A stretch of 64,000 nucleotides of DNA from Candidatus Vecturithrix granuli (GTDB lineage: Bacteria > Moduliflexota > Moduliflexia > Moduliflexales > Moduliflexaceae). The notes under the pieces are model-generated. The model saw only the letters and a program-made list of their open reading frames with translations, ran no database searches and was not told where the DNA came from. The stretch is taken from assembly GCA_000739535.1 (NCBI GenBank), contig DF820464.1:741761-805760 (forward strand). Direction: 5' to 3'. Below, piece by piece: positions 42,843-51,597 of the stretch; position 1 is the stretch's first letter; every line of letters starts with the position of its first letter. Made by a program: the position numbers and the translations under genes.

Positions 42843-42879
42843 TCTTCATTTATGATTAAGTAAATGAAGATCAATTTTT
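42843..42879 (+). terminator. Terminator behind plsC
   Basis: TCTTCATTTA and TAAATGAAGA form a ten-base stem with an eight-base loop, followed by TCAATTTTTG. The stretch up to 43071 shows no other feature. Confidence 0.6.
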
Positions 42880-43071
42880 GAGTTATTTCGGGAATGGAGC
42901 ACACCGGAATTCCGGAAAATACTGGCATTTCAGGATTTATCCTTCATACTTGAAACAACTGCAGCGCTTATCAGCATGATATTCGATTTATGAGAGAGAA
43001 CGAGTAGATGACCGGCAGCCAGAGGACGAGAGTTATTATTGCTATTTGTGTAACTGACAAGGTAAAAAATT

Positions 43072-43455
43072 ATGCAAACAAAGAATCTCTTAATCGTCGA
43101 TGACTCAAGAGTGGTTCGAAAAATTATTTCGGTGAGCCTGAAAGGTGAAAAACATTTTAAGTTGTATGAAGCCTCGAGTGGCCTGGAAGCGCTTGATCAA
43201 TTGGTGGAAACTCCCATTGATTTGATTTTTACGGATATTAACATGCCGAATATGGACGGCCTGGAATTTATGAAGCGCTGCAAAGACGATGATTTGTTGA
43301 AAAATATTCCGATTATTGTCATCACCACAGAGGACGGAGTCGAAGATAGACAACGGGCATTGGAACTTGGCGCAGCAGGGTTTGTGAGCAAACCGCTAGA
43401 TAAAGAAAGCATTCTCACGATCACCTACTCAACTCTCGGTTTACAAGCAAAATAA
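43072..43455 (+). CDS. CheY-like single-domain response regulator
   Basis: A 127-residue receiver domain: LIVDDSRVVRKII with the acidic pair, phospho-aspartate in LIFTDINMPNMDGLEFM near residue 58, TTEDG near 88 and the lysine in GFVSKPLDKE. No output domain. Its sequence (DSR start, NMPNMDG) is of the chemotaxis type, but no chemotaxis genes are near. ATG is preceded by AAGG at a long spacing. Confidence 0.9.
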   Translation: MQTKNLLIVDDSRVVRKIISVSLKGEKHFKLYEASSGLEALDQLVETPIDLIFTDINMPNMDGLEFMKRCKDDDLLKNIPIIVITTEDGVEDRQRALELGAAGFVSKPLDKESILTITYSTLGLQAK

Positions 43456-43567
43456 AAACGTCGTCAACAAAACTCAAAAGCGACAACTGACGAGTTACCA
43501 ATTGATTGTGGCGTAGGGTTGATATTTGCCGTATTTATGGTTACTACAATATGGGGAGTGGGAGATT

Positions 43568-45871
43568 ATGACGTTTGATCTAGAAAAATATGAAGAGGCA
43601 ATTCTGTCTCAAGATGAAACCCGTCGGGTGGAGGCAGGGTTGGGATTAGCAGAAGCTGTCTCACACCTGGATCGAGAGACGCTCGAACGATTGAGTCAAC
43701 CCATTGTTGATCTGTTATTAGAAGCTCTTCGCAAAATGGATTGGGAATTTCGGAATCTGATCTCAAATGCTCTGATTCAACTCGGGAAGTTTGATTTTAT
43801 CGCCAAAAGTACCTGGTTTTGGCGTAAACTTATTTCAACCTATACGGATGCTGATTCTGGATTGCGGTCTTCGGCCATGGATTTATTAAAAGAACTCGGA
43901 CGGAGTGAGTATAGCCTCGAGATCCTTGAACCATTGATCGAAGGACTGAAAAATAGCGATAAGGATATGCGCATTTTAAGCGCAAATACGTTGGGGCGGA
44001 TTCGCGCGCGCGAAGTGATCCCCATCCTGCTCGAAGCTCTTCAGGATGATAACACCAATGTCGTGTATAATGTGGTCGAATGTCTTGGCGATATTGGCGA
44101 TCCGCGCGCTGTGCCAGCCTTAATGCACCTGTTGAACACTCATGTTGATGAATGGGTACGCGCCGCAACGCTGGAAGCTCTGGGAAAAATTGGCGATCAA
44201 CGCGTTGTGGAACTGCTCCTTTCGCTAGTGAATAAAGAATTGGTGGTTGACCCACTGATCAACGCTCTCGGCACCCTGGGAGACAGCCGGGCTATTCCTG
44301 TGCTGGTCAATTATCTCAAAGCAGAGGACCGCGATATTCGTGAACTTGCGCTGAAGGCTCTGGTGACGATTTGGGAAGAAGTGGTCACGATTGCGGAATT
44401 TACAGGCGTACACTATGAATTGGAGGCGACAAAGAACATCTTGCAGCAATCATTGACAGCCAATGTGAAAAATATACTGTTACGCGATATGAATGATGAG
44501 AATGCACCTGATGATGTTCGGGAAAATTGTGCTGTGCTTTTGAGTTGTGTGAAATATGCCAAAGCACTTGTTCCAATTGTCAGCCTGTTAGAGAAATTCC
44601 CACTTTCCCAGAAAGTGATTTGCGCGCTCGGGCAATATCACAAACGGGCATTTTCTCATCTTCGCCCCTATCTTCAGCATAAGGACTCACGTCTGCGACA
44701 ATCCGCAGGCTTGTATGTGCAACATCTGGTAGAAAAGGATATCAGAGGATACGATGCTCAAATTGAGCAAGCCCTGCTCCAACTAGTGCAAGATGAGAAC
44801 CCGATCTTAAATCAGATTGCCCTGGCAACCCTGAAAAAGTTTCAGAGCACGACAACTATTCCTGCTTTGCTCAACATGTTACAACAGTTTCCGGAGGACT
44901 ATGGGGAAACGATTATTGATATTCTGGTAACACTCCCGAAACGCAGCGTGTATCATGCTATTCAAGAGCGGATTGACGAACAAAATGAAAGAACCTTTCC
45001 GTATTTCATCAAATTACTCGGGCATACTGGCGTACAACTCGACTATATAAAGAATTTTTTAAAGCACCAGAACAGCCAGATCCAAGAAGCCAGTCTGCTT
45101 GCCATAGGATATACAGCTCATTCGGAGGGTATTCCCCTGCTCTTACCATTTATTATGAGCAGACAAAACAGCCTTGCGCGTTGCGCCGCAGCTCAGAGTG
45201 TATATCATCTTATTCAGCAACTCAAAGACCAACTCCCCAAACCCCGGAATGTGTTTGACGCGTTATTTGTGATGTTGAATACTCATCGCAATGAAGAAGA
45301 ATTGTGTGCAGTCGCTCAGCCCTTAGGTACGTTATGTAGTTACAAGTATCCTGATATCAGTGAGGTTAACGTGGCAGTTGTGCGCGGACGTTTACTCGAT
45401 CTGCTCCCCAGAGTCGGGATTGAGACCAAAATCCATCTTCTGGAGGCGCTCTATGGTATTATCGACATGTCCTCTTTTAGTATCCTGCGTGAACTCCGCC
45501 ACATCAATCTTTTAGAAATTCAAAAAATGGTGGCCTCCCTGTACAGTCAATTAGATCGCGATCTCCGAGTCATTGCTGATATTGCCGATATGATCAGCCA
45601 TGCCGAATATTCTTATAGAAAATTCTGGATTGCCGCAGCAGGAAGGCTGCAAGCTGTAGAGTTAACAGACATGCTCATCCCTCTGCTAGCAGATCCGGAT
45701 TTTCGGGCAGAAACGTTTTACGCGCTTGTCAACATGGGAATAGAGGGGCTGCCTCGTCTGGTTCAATATTTAAATTATGAAGATCCGCGAATTCAAAAAA
45801 TGGCGGCATTGGTACTCTCAAAAATCTCGCAGGATCGAATTGATAAATTTTGTCAGGCGCCTTGTAAGTAA
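43568..45871 (+). CDS. HEAT-repeat protein
   Basis: A 767-residue protein made almost wholly of HEAT repeats of about 31 residues, clearest from 115 to 250 (for example LSANTLGRIRAREVIPILLE, then LGDIGDPRAVPALMHLL). A less regular middle and a second block near the C-terminus (ADPDFRAETFYALVNMGIEG) follow. There is no signal peptide, membrane segment or catalytic motif. Such proteins are scaffolds or act with signalling proteins; the CheY-like gene 110 bases upstream hints at a joint role. GTGGGAG fixes the start at 43568. Confidence 0.85.
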   Translation: MTFDLEKYEEAILSQDETRRVEAGLGLAEAVSHLDRETLERLSQPIVDLLLEALRKMDWEFRNLISNALIQLGKFDFIAKSTWFWRKLISTYTDADSGLRSSAMDLLKELGRSEYSLEILEPLIEGLKNSDKDMRILSANTLGRIRAREVIPILLEALQDDNTNVVYNVVECLGDIGDPRAVPALMHLLNTHVDEWVRAATLEALGKIGDQRVVELLLSLVNKELVVDPLINALGTLGDSRAIPVLVNYLKAEDRDIRELALKALVTIWEEVVTIAEFTGVHYELEATKNILQQSLTANVKNILLRDMNDENAPDDVRENCAVLLSCVKYAKALVPIVSLLEKFPLSQKVICALGQYHKRAFSHLRPYLQHKDSRLRQSAGLYVQHLVEKDIRGYDAQIEQALLQLVQDENPILNQIALATLKKFQSTTTIPALLNMLQQFPEDYGETIIDILVTLPKRSVYHAIQERIDEQNERTFPYFIKLLGHTGVQLDYIKNFLKHQNSQIQEASLLAIGYTAHSEGIPLLLPFIMSRQNSLARCAAAQSVYHLIQQLKDQLPKPRNVFDALFVMLNTHRNEEELCAVAQPLGTLCSYKYPDISEVNVAVVRGRLLDLLPRVGIETKIHLLEALYGIIDMSSFSILRELRHINLLEIQKMVASLYSQLDRDLRVIADIADMISHAEYSYRKFWIAAAGRLQAVELTDMLIPLLADPDFRAETFYALVNMGIEGLPRLVQYLNYEDPRIQKMAALVLSKISQDRIDKFCQAPCK

Positions 45872-45896
45872 CACGTATTTATAAAGTTTTCGGCAG

Positions 45897-45928
45897 AAAA
45901 ATCGGATTTTGCCGAGAAACTCGATTTT
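45897..45928. repeat. A/T-rich palindrome of the AAACC-GGTTT style
   Basis: AAAATCGGATTTTGCCGAGA followed by AACTCGATTTTG. A more diverged member of the palindrome family at 23185, 37138, 38506 and 56100. Confidence 0.5.
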
Positions 45929-45992
45929 GAGAAGTAACAAAGTAGGAAGAGTTATATGTTCAGTATTTCTTTGGAGAGAGGAGGTGTCTTCT

Positions 45993-46688
45993 ATGCGTGA
46001 TAAAGTGTTTGCAGCTATCTTAATCATCAATCTATGTTTGTTTCTGGGTTTTGCGGGAACATTCGCTCTGGCGCAGCAGCGTCCTGAACGTCCGAAAGAT
46101 CCGCTTCCCCCGTCAACGACCGGCGTTGAAGCTCCACAACCGGGAGCATTGACCCTGAAAGTCTGGACCGATAAAGGCGACCAGAATCCAACGTATTATG
46201 TGGGTGAACGGATTTATGTGTCGTTTAGCGTCACGAAAGATAGTTATGTCACAATCTATGATGTTGATAGTACGGGCAATATCAATATTCTGTTTCCCAA
46301 TCCGTATCATCAGGATAATCTGGTCCGCAAAGGCCGAATATATACGATTCCGACGACGAATTACGAATATGATTTAGTGATCAGAGGCCCCACGGGCGAC
46401 GAAATTTTGTATGGAATCGCCTCAAACCATATTTATTATCATTGGCAATATGGCATCAGTCCGCCCCCGATCTGGTCAGATGAATGGGGGACGCCAATGA
46501 CGTGGGGACATTCTGGCGGTGGCTACGATGCGACCATTGCTTCCAGAAGATTTCAAAAGCGGCTACAGAACCAGCCGCAGCTTGCCGATCTGATGATTAC
46601 ATTTATCAAACACCAAACCGAAATTGCTAAACCGACGTTAGTGAGTTCCTCTGAATGTCGGTTTTATGTGACAGTGCCTCCGTATTGA
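45993..46688 (+). CDS. Secreted DUF4384-domain protein
   Basis: A 231-residue protein with a signal peptide (FAAILIINLCLFLGFAGTFA, cleavage near ALA-QQ). The DUF4384 domain spans about residues 50-150, with VGERIYVSFSVTKDSYVTIY and the turn DSTGNINILFPN that mark this family. DUF4384 domains occur in periplasmic or outer-membrane-associated proteins, often with caspase-like or LPS-related partners, and their function is unknown. AGAGAGGAGGTG precedes the ATG at 45993; an open extension from 45909 is discounted. Confidence 0.85.
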   Translation: MRDKVFAAILIINLCLFLGFAGTFALAQQRPERPKDPLPPSTTGVEAPQPGALTLKVWTDKGDQNPTYYVGERIYVSFSVTKDSYVTIYDVDSTGNINILFPNPYHQDNLVRKGRIYTIPTTNYEYDLVIRGPTGDEILYGIASNHIYYHWQYGISPPPIWSDEWGTPMTWGHSGGGYDATIASRRFQKRLQNQPQLADLMITFIKHQTEIAKPTLVSSSECRFYVTVPPY

Positions 46689-46704
46689 TCAAAAGCACTA
46701 ACCT

Positions 46705-46740
46705 CTTCGTTCCGACGCTGGAGCACCCGTCGGAACGAAG
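46705..46740. terminator. Bidirectional terminator
   Basis: CTTCGTTCCGACG and CGTCGGAACGAAG form perfect 13-base arms between two convergent genes. It lacks a long T run but is well placed to end both. Confidence 0.65.
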
Positions 46741-46742
46741 TT

Positions 46743-48533
46743 CTAATCTTGTATTGGAGCCTGAACACATTCTGTCAGAGGAAGCGTAAATCGAAAAACG
46801 CTTCCTTGCCCAGGTTCACTCTCCACCCAAATCTTGCCATAGTGCTTTTCAACCAGGTCCTTACAGAGGTTCAGCCCTAATCCTGTGCCACTCTCGCCAG
46901 CGGTGCCGACATTAGTGTAGCGAGTATCAATCCGAAATAACTTTGAGAGGTGCTCTTGAGGAATTCCCAACCCCGTATCTACGACGGCGACTTCAAGCTC
47001 ATGGTCATCGCGGGAATGAGCAGAAATCGTCACCGACCCGCCTTCAGTGGTAAACTTGACAGCATTCGAGACCAGGTTGCGCATAATCGTTGTGAGCATC
47101 TGTTCATCCGCCCATACAGAAATATTTTCGGAAACGGTATTGGTCAATGTAATCTGTTTTTGTTCTGCTTTTGCAGCAAGCAAATCAAGGGTATAATCTG
47201 TAATTTCGTGCAGGTTCAGATGTTCTGGTCGAAATTCCATCGCGCCGCGCTGAATACGCGACCAGGTGAGCAGGTTTTCGAGCAGCGCATACAAGCGTTC
47301 CGCAGAATGATATAATTTTTCAACATGTGAGAGAATGTCGGCTTTACTATATTGATCAAGCTGCTCTAACAGAAGTTGAGCAAACCCAAGCAAGGTATTG
47401 AATGGACTTCTGAGATCATGAGAGATAATGGAGAAAAATTTATCCTTACTTGCATTAAGTGCTTCTAATTGCGCATTTTTTTCCTTAACCTCATTGTGAG
47501 CCGCGAGCAGCGCCGTTTCTGCGCGTTTCCGTTCAGTAATTTCTTGTTGAGCCATTGTATAGAGCCGCGCATTTTCAATTGCAATCGCTGCTGCTCCGGC
47601 GATTGGTTCGATAAAACGTAAATCCTCCTGTGTGAAACGAGCTACCTGCGGATCAATCAAATTCAAAACGCCAATGATATTCCCTTTGATTTTCAAGGGT
47701 ACGCTCAACATGGAGCGCACAACGGAATCGTCTGACGCACTGTTTGCAGATTTATAATGTCGAGCATCGCTCTGGACGTCAGGAACGATGACGCTTTCGC
47801 CATGCTGCGCCACCCAGCCTGTAATCCCCTGCCCCGCAGGCAGACAGGCATGAAGCAAACTTTCGCTGCCGGGGCCGATAATCTGACGACATTCTAATTC
47901 CTCAGTTTCAGGAATAAGCAGCCAGATGGATGTTGACACCACATTCAGCAGACGTTGGATTTCCTGCAAAGCGGTGAGAAGCACTTGATCCAGTTCAAGC
48001 GAAGAACTAAACAACTGGCTAATCTGATTGAGCAACGTAAGCTCACGGTTCCGGCGCCGCAACTCTTCTTCAGCTCGTCTGCGTTCAAAGATCTCCTGAT
48101 GCAATTGGACATTTTGCTCTTGAAGCCGTTGCTGCGCTTTTCGCAAAGCAATCTGCGTTCTGATGCGCATGATGACATCGCCTTGTTGAAATGGCTTGGT
48201 AATATAATCAACGCCGCCTACCGCAAAGCCTTTCACCTTATCGTCCACCTCTGCCAACGCGCTGATAAAGATCACCGGAATATCGCGTGTGCGCTGATCC
48301 GCTTTCAAGCATTCACACAGCTTATATCCATCCATGTCCGGCATCATCACATCTAATAAAATCAAATCCGGTAAGGTATGGATAACTGATGAAAAAGCCA
48401 TGGTGCTTTCTCGCAAGGGCCGAACCAGATAACCATATTTGCTTAACATGTCTGACAGTAAGCGCAGGTTTTCAGGCATATCATCGACGATAAGAATGCT
48501 CGCTTTGTCTTCCGCGCCATAATCGTTGTTCAT
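46743..48533 (-). CDS. Receiver-GAF-histidine kinase hybrid
   Basis: A 596-residue cytoplasmic protein. The N-terminal receiver (SILIVDDMPENLRLLSDMLS, phospho-aspartate in LILLDVMMPDMDGYKL near 56, KPFQQGD) is followed by a coiled linker, a GAF domain (about 180-325, ending GAAAIAIENARLYTMA), the dimerisation helix with ISHDLRSPFNTLLGFAQLLL, and an ATPase domain with NLVSNAVKFT, VDTGLGIP and GTGLGLNLCKDLV. The phospho-histidine is near residue 370. Receiver-first hybrids are fed by other kinases. The last residues (LPLTECVQAP) complete the domain. The start ATG is not preceded by a strong ribosome site (AAGGAGCAAC). Confidence 0.9.
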   Translation of the reverse strand: MNNDYGAEDKASILIVDDMPENLRLLSDMLSKYGYLVRPLRESTMAFSSVIHTLPDLILLDVMMPDMDGYKLCECLKADQRTRDIPVIFISALAEVDDKVKGFAVGGVDYITKPFQQGDVIMRIRTQIALRKAQQRLQEQNVQLHQEIFERRRAEEELRRRNRELTLLNQISQLFSSSLELDQVLLTALQEIQRLLNVVSTSIWLLIPETEELECRQIIGPGSESLLHACLPAGQGITGWVAQHGESVIVPDVQSDARHYKSANSASDDSVVRSMLSVPLKIKGNIIGVLNLIDPQVARFTQEDLRFIEPIAGAAAIAIENARLYTMAQQEITERKRAETALLAAHNEVKEKNAQLEALNASKDKFFSIISHDLRSPFNTLLGFAQLLLEQLDQYSKADILSHVEKLYHSAERLYALLENLLTWSRIQRGAMEFRPEHLNLHEITDYTLDLLAAKAEQKQITLTNTVSENISVWADEQMLTTIMRNLVSNAVKFTTEGGSVTISAHSRDDHELEVAVVDTGLGIPQEHLSKLFRIDTRYTNVGTAGESGTGLGLNLCKDLVEKHYGKIWVESEPGQGSVFRFTLPLTECVQAPIQD

Positions 48534-48608
48534 GTTGCTCCTTATCTGTTTGCATTCAACGGTAAAATTCTTAACCGTTCGTCGTTCGCGCTGTAGCGGC
48601 TACTACGG

Positions 48609-49853
48609 CTACCCTCGCGGGTCCAGAATGCGTCCCCAAAACAGGATACCGCCTGTGACATTGTCACGAATCAGCAGCCAAAACGGATGATCCGCCTGAA
48701 ACACCGGCGTTGGAGCAAGCCCCCGCGACATCATGACCGCCGACGCGCCGGCCGCTTCAGACCCTGCTTCATTGACTTCAAGCACGACTTTGTGCAGTAC
48801 CTCAGAAAGATAAATATCCTGACCGCCAGTAATACCGGAGAAATCCGCCGGGGGCAGGGAAAATGCATCTGTCATACCTAAGGCGATTAACATTTCAGAC
48901 AGGGAAAACGAGGAATTGACGTTCAAGCGCGGAAGACTCACCGCTACTTTATGCGGCTGCATGGCCGCAAAGAGTTGTTCAAGGTTATCGGCAGAAAGCT
49001 TAGCTTCACACTGTGTAAATGTCGCCGGATCATTGGGCAAAATAAAAAACATAGACAACGGCGTGACGTGCTCAGAATGCTCGTAAGGGAGTTCAAGCAC
49101 TTGAACAAACTCATCTTCACCATACAAGACGTTTGCAGTCTGACGCATCATAGGGACCTCAACCTGTTGTCCGTCAATCAGAGTGAACGGGGCTGGTCCG
49201 GTCTTCTCAGGGTCAAAGGGCACCTGCCATTGTCCTTTGAAATAGATCGCATTTGTCAAGACCAGTGAAAGGTTCTGAACAGCCGCCTGAGGATCAAGCA
49301 GTTCAGGAATTTTTCCCTGCGTCCGTTCTTGCACCCAGGTATTGATCGCGTCAATGGCATGTTGAGAACTTTGGGCAAAATCAAGCATCGTCACCTCAGC
49401 GTCATAATACGTCTGTAATAGCACCGTAAACTCTGACAAAAGTTTCTCTCCGGCCTGACTCCATAAGGCGTTGGCGTTATATAGTTGATAGCTGCTCTGC
49501 GTTCCGGGCGATGTGCGGAGAGCCTTGTCCCAGGCGGCAAGAGCCTGGTGCATCTGTGAAGAGTGAAAAGGAAGGTGCAAGACCTTCGTCATTTGCGCTT
49601 CAGTGTTCTGCTGCGCCCCGGCCTGCGTCATGGTCAGTATGGTAAAGAGACTGTAAGGTGAAAACACCAGATTGCCAGGGGTGGTCTTGAGCAGGCGGTA
49701 CACATCAGCAGCAAAGGCATTGTTGGCCCTGGCAACGGCGATTATTTCCTCCTTGCCGACTGAGTCGGCCAACGCGGTCGATACATGACATACACTGATT
49801 CCGAGTACGACAATGAACATCATGATGATTGTTAAAATCGTCTGGGCATCCAT
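48609..49853 (-). CDS. Serpin-family protease inhibitor, secreted
   Basis: A 414-residue serpin with signal peptide (IIMMFIVVLGISVCHVSTAL). Conserved parts: NNAFAADVYRLL, NLVFSPYSLFTILTMTQAGA, LVLTNAIYFKGQWQVPFDPE and the C-terminal HPFWLLIRDNVTGGILFWGR. The hinge EVNEAGSEAAGASAV has the small residues needed for loop insertion, so it should be inhibitory; the bait bond lies near MMSRGL. Serpins trap serine or cysteine proteases. In bacteria they are patchily distributed. AGGAGGAAACC decides the start at 49853; an open extension upstream overlaps the next gene. Confidence 0.92.
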   Translation of the reverse strand: MDAQTILTIIMMFIVVLGISVCHVSTALADSVGKEEIIAVARANNAFAADVYRLLKTTPGNLVFSPYSLFTILTMTQAGAQQNTEAQMTKVLHLPFHSSQMHQALAAWDKALRTSPGTQSSYQLYNANALWSQAGEKLLSEFTVLLQTYYDAEVTMLDFAQSSQHAIDAINTWVQERTQGKIPELLDPQAAVQNLSLVLTNAIYFKGQWQVPFDPEKTGPAPFTLIDGQQVEVPMMRQTANVLYGEDEFVQVLELPYEHSEHVTPLSMFFILPNDPATFTQCEAKLSADNLEQLFAAMQPHKVAVSLPRLNVNSSFSLSEMLIALGMTDAFSLPPADFSGITGGQDIYLSEVLHKVVLEVNEAGSEAAGASAVMMSRGLAPTPVFQADHPFWLLIRDNVTGGILFWGRILDPRG

Positions 49854-49893
49854 ACGGTTTCCTCCTGGAAAACATATAGGCATAATCGCAAGA

Positions 49894-50565
49894 TCATGCC
49901 CAAGAATTGTTGTTAAATGGAGGTTGATGATATAACGTTTCAAAATGATCAAAGACCACATCCGCTCCGGCTTCGCGTAATTGTTCCACTGGAAATGTAG
50001 TAGTGATTCCCGCCACATAACAGCCAGCGTCTTTCGCCGATTGTATGCCGTTCAGCGAATCTTCCACGACCAGGCAATTGCGAGCGGGAAGTTGGAGGGC
50101 GCTCATGGTTTTCAAATAGGGCTCCGGATGCGGTTTACAATGCTGAATCCATTCTTCTGTGACGATCACGTCGAAAAATGGATTCAATGCAAAACGTTGA
50201 AAAATAAGTTCCTGCACGCGTTTGAGGCTCGACGTTGTCAGCGCGAGTTTGGGGAAACGTGTGCGGCACCAATGAATAAAATCAATGGCTCCTGGAATAG
50301 GTTCCAGTTTTTCAGCAAGGAGTTTCAAAAAGATGGGATATTTGGCCGCCATCAACTGTTCGGCGGAATACCTGCCATCAGAAAAATGCTCAACAATATA
50401 CTGAAAAATTTTGGCGTCTGCCACTCCTGTAAACATATCCCACTGTTCCCAGGGGGCTTCAATGCCATGATTTTGCAAAATGGTTTTTTCCGCTTCAAGA
50501 TGAAGGGGTTCGGAATTCACAATCACACCATCCATATCAAAAATAACAGCTTGTATTTGCTCCAT
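49894..50565 (-). CDS. HAD-family phosphatase (beta-phosphoglucomutase-like)
   Basis: A 223-residue HAD hydrolase: motif I FDMDGVIVNSEP with both aspartates, a helical cap, motif II LTTSS, the lysine in CKPHPEPYL and motif IV VVEDSLNGIQSA. The subfamily dephosphorylates sugar phosphates or related compounds; the substrate cannot be fixed. ATG 50565 is chosen although the ribosome site is weak; a TTG at 50592 is possible. Confidence 0.88.
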   Translation of the reverse strand: MEQIQAVIFDMDGVIVNSEPLHLEAEKTILQNHGIEAPWEQWDMFTGVADAKIFQYIVEHFSDGRYSAEQLMAAKYPIFLKLLAEKLEPIPGAIDFIHWCRTRFPKLALTTSSLKRVQELIFQRFALNPFFDVIVTEEWIQHCKPHPEPYLKTMSALQLPARNCLVVEDSLNGIQSAKDAGCYVAGITTTFPVEQLREAGADVVFDHFETLYHQPPFNNNSWA

Positions 50566-50615
50566 ATTTTCTCTTTCTTTCGTCACTGACAAGGTTCTAT
50601 GCCCCTGTCAGTAGT

Positions 50616-51023
50616 TTATAATAATTTCTGCGGCGACATCTGCCTGAAGGCCTCACGTTCTTGAATCAGATCTTGCATCAATTCATGAAAGGGCCAGTGA
50701 ATTGATTCTTCGGTCACGGCCGCATAGATCGGGCGCGGTAGTTGACGTTGTTTCGATTGATCAATCAGAAAAGAAATCCCTTTGGGAGGGATATTATAAA
50801 ACAACACCAGTTTTTCATCACAGTCAAATTCCTGATTACCGCTTTTATCCAAATGAATAATCTCTTCCAAAGAGAGATAACCCTGATTTTTCCTGATCAC
50901 AACCGCTGGCGGGGCCTGTACCTCGGCAAGAAATCGATCCATTTGGTTTTTTTCTTCATCGCTATAGTTCCATAACAACAACCGCGGAGGACCATGCAAT
51001 CCAAAATCCTTATTTGTCGCCAT
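50616..51023 (-). CDS. DUF3783-like protein of unknown function
   Basis: A 135-residue soluble protein. It has the pattern of DUF3783, beginning PRLLLWNYSDEEKNQMDRFL and ending with ...AAVTEESIHWPFHELMQDLI. The middle (SLEEIIHLDKSGNQEFDCDE KLVLFY) is less typical. No catalytic motif is seen. It is 23 bases from the HAD gene and in the same direction, so probably in one operon. Confidence 0.6.
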   Translation of the reverse strand: MATNKDFGLHGPPRLLLWNYSDEEKNQMDRFLAEVQAPPAVVIRKNQGYLSLEEIIHLDKSGNQEFDCDEKLVLFYNIPPKGISFLIDQSKQRQLPRPIYAAVTEESIHWPFHELMQDLIQEREAFRQMSPQKLL

Positions 51024-51097
51024 ATCAATACCTTGTCTCTCTCAGAAACAATAATAACCCTACCACCCGAGTTTTTCAAAAAATAATTCGACCGGTT

Positions 51098-51280
51098 GGT
51101 AGTGGTTAAGTTGTAAGTGATGGGGGCGGCCCCCTGTCCGGGAGACAGGAGTGCGATGAGGTCATCGCCTCAGGGCAACGCCCTGACAGGTGCGGCATCG
51201 GTGATGCCGTTGCGACGACCTCGTCGCATTCCTGACCGCATCGTGACGCATGAGTCATCACTTACTATTTAACCACTACC
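51098..51280. mobile_element. MITE-like element, copy 2
   Basis: Terminal inverted repeats GGTAGTGGTTAAGTTGTAAG and CTTACTATTTAACCACTACC. The core carries several GC-rich hairpins (CCCCTGTCCGGGAGACAGG, GCGATGAGG...CCTCGTCGC) unrelated to copy 1. No clear target duplication remains. Confidence 0.7.
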
Positions 51281-51402
51281 CAACATTTTTATCCTCAGAC
51301 TTTATTAGTGAGAATAAAATGAGAAGTCAAGAGAATTTTGTGAAGGCTCGCGTTAATTCATCTTTCAATTTTTGAGGGATAGAAGAAAATTACCGATTAG
51401 AC

Positions 51403-51431
51403 TTGACAAAGAAGTTATGTTTTCTGTATGC
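51403..51431 (+). promoter_or_regulatory. Promoter of the TPR lipoprotein gene
   Basis: TTGACA (51403-51408), 17-base spacer, TATGCT (51426-51431). Transcription from about 51438 gives a 160-base leader before the start codon at 51598. Confidence 0.65.
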
Positions 51432-51597
51432 TAATGTATAAACTTTTCAAATAATGAAAGCATGATGTCCATTAAGATGATTTCATAGAAGTCCTAATAG
51501 TTTGTAACTGAAGTTTCGACATACGCGTTGTACGAGAATTTGGACGTTCCATAAGCGAACTTATCATTTCACTTACTTCAATGAGGAGGAAATTATC

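Noticed and set aside
46743..46752. Truncation of the receiver-GAF-kinase at its C-terminus
   Set aside because: The G2 region and the following strand FRFTLPL are present, so the ATPase domain is complete.
51098..51280. Small RNA or riboswitch upstream of the TPR gene
   Set aside because: Terminal inverted repeats shared with 12683 and 63908 show a MITE-like element, and the TPR promoter lies after it.
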